From: Beggiatoa alba B18LD
GTDB taxonomy: Bacteria > Pseudomonadota > Gammaproteobacteria > Beggiatoales > Beggiatoaceae
Direction of reading: 5' to 3'
Length of the DNA stretch: 64,000 nucleotides
NCBI RefSeq assembly: GCF_000245015.1
Contig: NZ_JH600070.1
Span: forward strand, 2,605,588-2,669,587
Position 1 is the first letter of the stretch, and each line of letters opens with the position of its first letter. A program made the position numbers and the translations under genes. Below, piece after piece: positions 58,415 through 64,000 of the stretch. The notes beneath the pieces were generated by a model. It saw nothing but the letters and a program-made list of their open reading frames with translations. It searched no databases and was not told the DNA's origin.

Positions 58415-60424
58415 ATGTCTAATGCCTTTAAATTACAAACTACTTACACCCCAAGCGGTGACCAACCGACTGCAATTCGTCAACTAATCACAGGATTAGA
58501 ACAACAATACCGCCATCAAGTCCTGCTCGGTGTTACAGGCTCAGGCAAAACCTTTACCATTGCCAACGTGATTCAAACCCTACAACGCCCAACCCTGATT
58601 CTTGCGCAAAATAAAACCCTTGCAGCCCAACTATACAGCGAGATGCGCGAATTTTTCCCCAATAATGCGGTTGAATACTTCGTTTCTTATTACGACTACT
58701 ACCAACCAGAAGCCTATGTCCCCTCATCCGACACCTATATAGAAAAAGATGCCTCGATTAACGAACATATCGAACAAATGCGCCTTTCTGCCACAAAAGC
58801 CATGTTAGAGCGTCCCGACGCGATTATTGTCGCCTCTGTTTCCGCTATTTATGGACTCGGCGACCCTGAATGGTATATGCAAATGGTTTTACACCTCATT
58901 CAAGGAGAAAAGATTGAACAACGCTTTATTCTCCGTCGTTTAACCGAATTACAATACGCCCGCAACGATATTGCTTTAGAACGCGGTACATATCGAGTCC
59001 GTGGCGACATCATTGATATTTATCCCGCAGAATCAGAACGCGATGCGATACGGGTAGAACTTTTTGACGATGACATTGAACGTTTAAGCTATTTTGACCC
59101 ACTAACGGGCAAAGTCTCGCGCATCGTTTCCCGCTTAACCATTTATCCAAAAACCCACTATGTCACCCCGCGCCATATCCTACTAAACGCAATTGATAAA
59201 ATTAAAGATGAATTAAAAGAACGGCTTGAATCATTACGTGACAAGGGCAAACTGGTCGAAGCGCAACGCTTAGAACAGCGCACGCTTTACGATTTAGAAA
59301 TGATTGTTGAATTAGGCTATTGCTCAGGTATAGAAAATTATTCGCGCTACTTATCCCAACGCGATGCAGGCGAACCGCCCCCCACTTTATTCGACTACTT
59401 ACCCGAAAACGGCTTATTAATCATTGATGAAAGTCATGTAACCGTGCCACAAATTGGCGGCATGTATCGTGGCGACCGCGCCCGTAAAGAAACGCTGGTC
59501 GAATACGGCTTTCGTTTACCCTCTGCGTTAGATAATCGCCCTTTAAAATTTGAAGAATTTGAAAAGCTTGCCCCACAAACTATCTATGTTTCTGCAACGC
59601 CCAGCCAATACGAACTTGAACACGCGCAACAAGTGGTTGAACAAGTTGTCCGTCCGACAGGTTTAGTTGACCCGACGGTTGAAATTCGTCCTGTAGCGAT
59701 ACAAGTTGATGATATTTTATCTGAAATTAGACAACGGGTTAAAATCAATGAGCGCGTCTTAATCACCACCTTAACCAAACGCATGGCGGAAGATTTAACC
59801 GATTATTTAGCCGATAACGGCGTAAAAGTACGTTATTTACATTCCGATATAGAAACGGTGGAACGGGTGGAAATCATCCGCGATTTACGCCTTGGGGTTT
59901 TTGATGTCTTAGTCGGGATTAACCTACTGCGCGAAGGCTTAGACATGCCCGAAGTATCACTGGTTGCCATCTTTGATGCGGATAAAGAAGGCTTTTTGCG
60001 CTCCGATAAATCACTGATTCAAACAGTCGGACGTGCTGCCCGTCATGTTAATGGTAAAGCGATTTTATATGCGGATAAAATCACAGGTTCTATGCAACGC
60101 GCCATTGCGGAAATGGATAGACGACGCGAGAAACAATTAGAACATAATCAAAAGTATGGGATTGTGCCACGTAAAATTGAAAAAGCCATTCGTGACATTA
60201 TCAACGGTGTATCCGTCGCGCCAAGTGCATCACAAGCAAATGTCTATGCAGTTGCAGAAGAAGTCGGCACTTATTTACGATTAACGCCTGCACAACAAAC
60301 GAAAAAAATCAAACAACTACAACAACAAATGTACAAACATGCAGAAAATTTAGAATTTGAACAAGCCGCCGCATTGCGTGACCAAATCAAACAACTACAA
60401 TGCAATGCCTTAGAAGTACCTTAA
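58415..60424 (+). CDS. uvrB: Excinuclease ABC subunit UvrB
   Basis: A 669-residue damage-verification helicase of nucleotide excision repair. Walker A is [10 protein letters not shown] (~40). The beta-hairpin region is [16 protein letters not shown] (~95), and DESHVT is Walker B (~340). Helicase motifs V and VI lie in [17 protein letters not shown] and TVGRAARH (~545). The C-terminal UVR motif ends in [11 protein letters not shown]. The ATG at 58415 gives [11 protein letters not shown], aligned with the family start, rather than the GTG at 58394. Confidence 0.97.
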   Translation: MSNAFKLQTTYTPSGDQPTAIRQLITGLEQQYRHQVLLGVTGSGKTFTIANVIQTLQRPTLILAQNKTLAAQLYSEMREFFPNNAVEYFVSYYDYYQPEAYVPSSDTYIEKDASINEHIEQMRLSATKAMLERPDAIIVASVSAIYGLGDPEWYMQMVLHLIQGEKIEQRFILRRLTELQYARNDIALERGTYRVRGDIIDIYPAESERDAIRVELFDDDIERLSYFDPLTGKVSRIVSRLTIYPKTHYVTPRHILLNAIDKIKDELKERLESLRDKGKLVEAQRLEQRTLYDLEMIVELGYCSGIENYSRYLSQRDAGEPPPTLFDYLPENGLLIIDESHVTVPQIGGMYRGDRARKETLVEYGFRLPSALDNRPLKFEEFEKLAPQTIYVSATPSQYELEHAQQVVEQVVRPTGLVDPTVEIRPVAIQVDDILSEIRQRVKINERVLITTLTKRMAEDLTDYLADNGVKVRYLHSDIETVERVEIIRDLRLGVFDVLVGINLLREGLDMPEVSLVAIFDADKEGFLRSDKSLIQTVGRAARHVNGKAILYADKITGSMQRAIAEMDRRREKQLEHNQKYGIVPRKIEKAIRDIINGVSVAPSASQANVYAVAEEVGTYLRLTPAQQTKKIKQLQQQMYKHAENLEFEQAAALRDQIKQLQCNALEVP

Positions 60425-60444
60425 TTTGATACAGAACTTTAACT

Positions 60445-60599
60445 AACCTGAGTTCTACGGACTTCTTTTAAAAAATTGTCCGAATCAGGATTTAAAACCC
60501 TCAAATAAAAGACTTAATGTGAACGAATGTTTTAAATCCTGAAAATCCTGATTCAGACAAGCTATTGTCTTTTTAACAGAAACTCGCAGAACTCGGATT
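60445..60599. repeat. MITE-like dispersed repeat, copy 9 (155 bp)
   Basis: Degenerate ends AACCTGAGTTCTACGGAC and CTCGCAGAACTCGGATT surround fold-back arms TTGTCCGAATCAGGATTTAAA and TTTAAATCCTGAAAATCCTG...CAGACAA, with each run shortened here. It fills the gap between convergent uvrB and the TauE/SafE gene and overlaps the latter's stop codon. Confidence 0.85.
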
Positions 60600-61419
60600 A
60601 ATGTAGAAAAATCTTAATTGCTGAAATTATTAAAATAATACCTAATAAAATTTTTAACAGTGTAGGGGCGATAACACCAACTAAAATTCCACCTATCATT
60701 GCGCCAATGACAGAACCGATACTCATCGGTACAAGGGTATTTGTAAAAACCTTAGAAGATTGATATGCGCCATGCTTAAGATGACGAATAACACCCGTCA
60801 TCACAATAGGTAAAGAAATTAACAAACTTGCTGTACCTGCCCATTTTATATCCATTCCATACCCCAAAATTAATGTTGGAATAATTAATTCTCCGCCTGC
60901 AATCCCCAATAGACTACTCGCTAATCCAATACCAATCCCTAACAAGATGCCAGCAACTACATGCCATAACCAACTATTTGGTAGTAAGACAACAGAACTT
61001 TCTGGCATAAAACCTTCTATTATTAATAATAAGCCAATAAAGCTTAGTAACCACATAATAAGCCTTTCCAATTGTTCTTTTGATAAAGAGGTAACTAACC
61101 TCCCACCAAAAAAGGCGGCGAAAACTCCTCCAGATGTTAACGCCAACATTGCAGGTATAAAATGCAATAAAGGTTCTAAAGACAGAACACTTTTTCTTGC
61201 AAAAAAGGCTATTAATAATGTGACTAAACTGATGAACAAATTAATCGAAATAGCTTGACTGATATTGTAACGTAGAACACCCACCAGAACAGGCAAGCGG
61301 AACTCAGCCCCTCCTAAACCAATCAATCCACCTAAAGTGCTTATAGGTACAGCATACATAAATGCTAATATGGTGTGAGTGCGAGCAGAAAAATCTATAA
61401 CATCCTGTTTTTCAGACAT
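60598..61419 (-). CDS. TauE/SafE-family anion exporter
   Basis: A 273-residue membrane protein with about eight hydrophobic helices. The repeated family motif is seen twice: STLGGLIGLGGAEFRLPVLV near residue 22 and LASSLLGIAGGELIIPTLIL near 165. Members move sulfite, sulfonates, thiosulfate or related anions. In a sulfur bacterium sulfite is an obvious candidate. However, a ModE operator 37 bp upstream links this copy to molybdate status, so an oxyanion such as molybdate, tungstate or sulfite handled by molybdoenzymes should be considered. The substrate is not determined by the sequence. Confidence 0.85.
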   Translation of the reverse strand: MSEKQDVIDFSARTHTILAFMYAVPISTLGGLIGLGGAEFRLPVLVGVLRYNISQAISINLFISLVTLLIAFFARKSVLSLEPLLHFIPAMLALTSGGVFAAFFGGRLVTSLSKEQLERLIMWLLSFIGLLLIIEGFMPESSVVLLPNSWLWHVVAGILLGIGIGLASSLLGIAGGELIIPTLILGYGMDIKWAGTASLLISLPIVMTGVIRHLKHGAYQSSKVFTNTLVPMSIGSVIGAMIGGILVGVIAPTLLKILLGIILIISAIKIFLH

Positions 61420-61439
61420 TTATAACTATTACCCTAAAT

Positions 61440-61450
61440 GATTTATAACA
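61440..61450 (-). promoter_or_regulatory. -10 region of the TauE/SafE gene
   Basis: TTATAAAT on the minus strand lies about 8-10 bp downstream of the ModE box, so the box covers the -35 region. AGGGT near 61430 may be the ribosome site. Confidence 0.4.
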
Positions 61451-61455
61451 CAAAC

Positions 61456-61479
61456 CGTTATATTAATTAATATATAACG
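61456..61479. promoter_or_regulatory. ModE operator upstream of the TauE/SafE gene
   Basis: CGTTATAT and ATATAACG are perfect 8-bp inverted arms separated by 8 bp. As I recall it, the E. coli modA operator has the same arrangement (CGTTATAT-N8-ACATAACG). The box lies 37-60 bp upstream of the start codon, where a repressor would block transcription. Confidence 0.7.
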
Positions 61480-61866
61480 ACAAGTAAAGCGATATGTAAT
61501 TTACCCCCAGTTCTGCGAGATTTTATAAATTAAACCGTGAGTTCAGGCGTAAAATCGTTTTAGCTATTTTACAAAGATGATGAAGAAAAAAAGCAATCGC
61601 GGAAGCACAGGATTTTCAGGATTAGCACTGGGTTTATTGTAAACGCACTATAAAACGATGCGGAGGACTGCCAGTCCTAAAAATCACTTTATGGTACGTT
61701 TACGATAAAAGAGGCAGATTCAGGCGGTTCAATCGTTTCGGCAAGTTAAAGATGAAAAAACTGATTTAACAGTATCGTCATTTTTACTCGCTAGAATACT
61801 CAGTTGCTGGATAATAAGGATTAACTCTTTGATAGATAAAATTTTCTATAACTGGACGCGAGACAA
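61480..61866. other. Intergenic region with worn repeat fragments
   Basis: No gene seen. TTCTGCGAGATTTTATAAA (61511-61529) resembles a decayed MITE terminus, and CAGGATTTTCAGGATTAGCA (~61609) a fold-back block. GTTTATTGTAAACG and GTACGTTTACGATAAA near 61630 and 61695 form loose inverted copies. Confidence 0.45.
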
Positions 61867-62661
61867 ATGTTATACCTACTATGTTTTATCATTGTGACGT
61901 TAGCGGGCTTTTATGCCTTCCTATTTTTTAGCCAAAAATCGCGCTATAAAAAAGTACAAGTTTTACAACAAGACATCTTGAAACGCTACCCAGTCAGCTT
62001 CTCTTATCCTCGCCAAGATTTACCCACATTTGACCAGCATATTGCGCAAATCCCTCAATTTTTACCTGATGAGTTGTTTAAACAGCTTCACGATGTGGCT
62101 GTACGTTCTCTTTATACTGAACGCTCTTACTTACCAACCCATAAAAAAGGTGGAACGGTTTCTTATGAAGCCTTACACAAGTTAGCCCCTGAATTAATTG
62201 CTTTTTATCACTCAGCTACGTTGCAACAAATTTGCTCGGCAGTGGTTGGTAGTTTAGTTGTACCAACGCCGTTACATGACCAAAGTTCTTGTTCATTACT
62301 CGTCTATGAACGGGTGGGCGACCATATTAATTGGCATTACGACCACAATTTTTATACAGGCAAGCACTACACCGTTTTATTGCCACTGGTTAACGAAAAT
62401 TATCTTAAACACGAATTATCATCCGCCCAATTGTGGATTAAACAAAAAGAGCAAGCGATAATGATTCCGACCCCGCCTAACACGTTGGTTATTTTTGAAG
62501 GTGCGAAAGTGTTACACAAGGCGACGAAACTTGGGGAAAATGAACGGCGAATTTTATTAAGCATGACCTTTTGCATCAACCCACAAGCCCCTGTTCTCAA
62601 AAGTGTTGCGCGTCGGATGAAAGATACTGCATTTTTTGGCATTCGTGCCTTATGGACATAA
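61867..62661 (+). CDS. Membrane-anchored 2-oxoglutarate/Fe(II) oxygenase-like protein
   Basis: A 264-residue protein with one N-terminal helix (LLCFIIVTLAGFYAFLFF). The rest fits the prolyl-hydroxylase-type double-stranded beta helix. The iron ligands appear as HYDHNFYTGKHYTVLLPL (HxD, ~158-160) and HKATKLGENERRILLSM (distal His with the 2-oxoglutarate-binding Arg, ~215-230). The substrate is unknown, and a lipid or protein target at the membrane is possible. It is isolated, with no partner gene nearby. Confidence 0.72.
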   Translation: MLYLLCFIIVTLAGFYAFLFFSQKSRYKKVQVLQQDILKRYPVSFSYPRQDLPTFDQHIAQIPQFLPDELFKQLHDVAVRSLYTERSYLPTHKKGGTVSYEALHKLAPELIAFYHSATLQQICSAVVGSLVVPTPLHDQSSCSLLVYERVGDHINWHYDHNFYTGKHYTVLLPLVNENYLKHELSSAQLWIKQKEQAIMIPTPPNTLVIFEGAKVLHKATKLGENERRILLSMTFCINPQAPVLKSVARRMKDTAFFGIRALWT

Positions 62662-62998
62662 AAAATCTAGCTATCTCGGTAGGAAATCCAGAGAGATTAT
62701 TATCTAGGTAATCATCGGAATAGGATGTTTACATAAAAAAACGCTACCATTTAACAATTGGGTGATAGCGTTATAAAACAGTTTTTAGGTTAGGAAGAGG
62801 TTTGTTGACATCTCTTGATAAAACTGCACTGAGTTAGATAATTATTATCTGATAAAACAAGCATAACGACTGCATTTTGTTGTAAAAAGCCTTTGACCAC
62901 ACGCTATCTTTAAGATACCTCTAAAATATATTGCAGTGCGTTAAACTCGCTAAATTGCATTCTCTCGTTTTATTTTTTCCTACTTGGATAGAAAACTC
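62662..62998. other. Intergenic region with a terminator-like hairpin
   Basis: AACGCTA (62740) pairs with TAGCGTT (62767) around a ~20-nt loop, probably ending the oxygenase transcript. The remaining ~220 bp would carry the promoter of the next gene. No further structure was recognised. Confidence 0.5.
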
Positions 62999-64000
62999 AT
63001 GTTATCAGCACGCTTACTCTCCTTTTTATGGGGAGCGTTCTTTCTTTGCTACCCATTTCTAACCATTCACGCAATTGAACGCGGTCTCCCCTCTCCTTTT
63101 TTTATCAATAACACAATACAAAGTGATGATAAACCCATTGAAATTAATGCCGAAACGATAGTTATTAACGCGCCCTTAATTTCTTCTCAAGCCATTCGCT
63201 TACGGGCTAAAGCGCAAATTATTATTAATGCTCCCCTACGTAGCCCCGAAATTTATTTACAATCAGAACATAATTTAAAAATTAATCAAGAAATTAACGC
63301 CAGCACGCAATCTGAAACAGGCGGAAAAATTTATGTTTTAGCACGGGAAATTGAATTATTTGCCCCTGCGGTTTTAGAGGCTTCGGGCTTGGTGCAAGGG
63401 GGAGAAATTTTTATCGGAGGTGATTTTAAAGGCTTAGGTAAGTTAAGCACGGCAAAGCAAACAACCATTTATCCAACGGTGATTGTGCGTAGTAATGGCG
63501 CAGAATTAGGTGGAAAAGTGATTGTTTGGTCAGATGAAGACACACAATTTCACGGACATATTCAAGCAACAGGTCACACACAAGGCGGGTTTGTCGAAGT
63601 TTCTAGTAAGAATAAACTCACTTTTCAGGGAAATGTCGATGTTGCTGCTTTAGCACCGACAGGTCAGCAGGGGACTATTTTACTTGACCCGACGGATTTA
63701 ATTATCGGTGCCGTAGATTCGCCAGCAGGGACATTGAGCGATAATCAAATTTTACAATCAGATACGCCGACTACAATCACCGTCAGTGCCACAACATTGG
63801 GCAGTTTATCAGGTTCAATTATTTTACAAGCGTCTCACGATATTATTTTCAATCAATCCGTGAATTTTTTGAATGCAGGCACAGTATTACAAGCAATAGC
63901 AGGAAACCAAGTACAAGTGAATACTGCTATTACAACAAGTCAGGATGTGACTATCAATTTTAAGGCAGGCATGGGGATTGTGGGTGGTGGCGATATTACC
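62999..64000 (+). CDS. Filamentous-haemagglutinin-like exoprotein, 5' part
   Basis: The frame is open for 334 codons to the window edge. A signal peptide (LLSFLWGAFFLCYPFLTIHA) is followed by beta-helix-type repeats rich in Ile, Asn and Gly. Stretches typical of large haemagglutinin-like proteins are GGKIYVLAREIELFAP, GGEIFIGGDFKG, GGKVIVWSDEDTQFHGHIQA, GGFVEVSSK and GTILLDPTDLIIG. The usual N-terminal TPS domain with its NGxNFxINP signature is not present before these, so export by a two-partner system is uncertain. Confidence 0.8.
   Translation, partial: MLSARLLSFLWGAFFLCYPFLTIHAIERGLPSPFFINNTIQSDDKPIEINAETIVINAPLISSQAIRLRAKAQIIINAPLRSPEIYLQSEHNLKINQEINASTQSETGGKIYVLAREIELFAPAVLEASGLVQGGEIFIGGDFKGLGKLSTAKQTTIYPTVIVRSNGAELGGKVIVWSDEDTQFHGHIQATGHTQGGFVEVSSKNKLTFQGNVDVAALAPTGQQGTILLDPTDLIIGAVDSPAGTLSDNQILQSDTPTTITVSATTLGSLSGSIILQASHDIIFNQSVNFLNAGTVLQAIAGNQVQVNTAITTSQDVTINFKAGMGIVGGGDIT

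Overview
The window is chromosomal DNA of roughly 40% GC from a gammaproteobacterium. Gene content points to a Beggiatoa-like sulfur bacterium (Thiotrichales), but this is an inference from context, not a database match. Supporting signs are a ModE/Mop molybdate module beside methanofuran-type C1 cofactor genes (DUF447, mfnB), a TauE/SafE-type exporter gene, an FNR-like regulator and ccoG, a glyW-cysT-leuZ-like tRNA trio, a tRNA-Ser/SRP RNA/dnaX cluster, and many dispersed palindromic repeats.

Layout. 1-1.4 kb: 5' part of an Eco57I-like restriction-modification enzyme (minus strand, runs off the window). 1.8-9.5 kb: mixed metabolic and envelope genes (SDR, YdjM-like protein, MsrQ, a receiver/HisKA fragment, a Tat-exported intradiol dioxygenase, a CYTH-like secreted protein, a TerD-like protein, and PstS behind a strong Pho box). 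9.6-13.5 kb: purL. 13.5-14.7 kb: a decayed IS982-type element joined to a MITE. 14.7-20.8 kb: dapB and a complete hrcA-grpE-dnaK-dnaJ heat-shock set with sigma-32-like promoters. 21-25 kb: ccoG and a Gln-rich coiled-coil membrane protein. 25-31.9 kb: a tRNA with CAU anticodon, fetB, tlpA-dsbD, dnaX, SRP RNA, tRNA-Ser. 32-41.5 kb: recC, a HAD phosphatase, a repeat cluster, a lytic transglycosylase, a SPOR protein, serS and a periplasmic binding protein. 41.6-43.8 kb: msbA and tmRNA. 44.3-47 kb: ModE, dimop, DUF447 and mfnB. 47-50.7 kb: three tRNAs, exeA-like and rlmD. 50.8-58.3 kb: a small lipoprotein (not called by length-limited ORF finding), porin, ppx, a PAS histidine kinase, ompW and a Crp/Fnr regulator. 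58.4-64 kb: uvrB, TauE/SafE, a 2OG-Fe(II) oxygenase and the 5' part of a haemagglutinin-like exoprotein.

Two threads tie the window together. First, a family of MITE-like repeats with terminal inverted repeats close to AACCTGAGTTCGGCGAG shares its terminus with the IS982-type element. Most copies sit at convergent gene ends, where their long palindromes could act as bidirectional terminators. Second, a near-perfect ModE operator (CGTTATAT-N8-ATATAACG) lies directly upstream of the TauE/SafE gene, 17 kb from the ModE gene, which suggests a molybdate-responsive anion carrier. Neither has been checked against databases.
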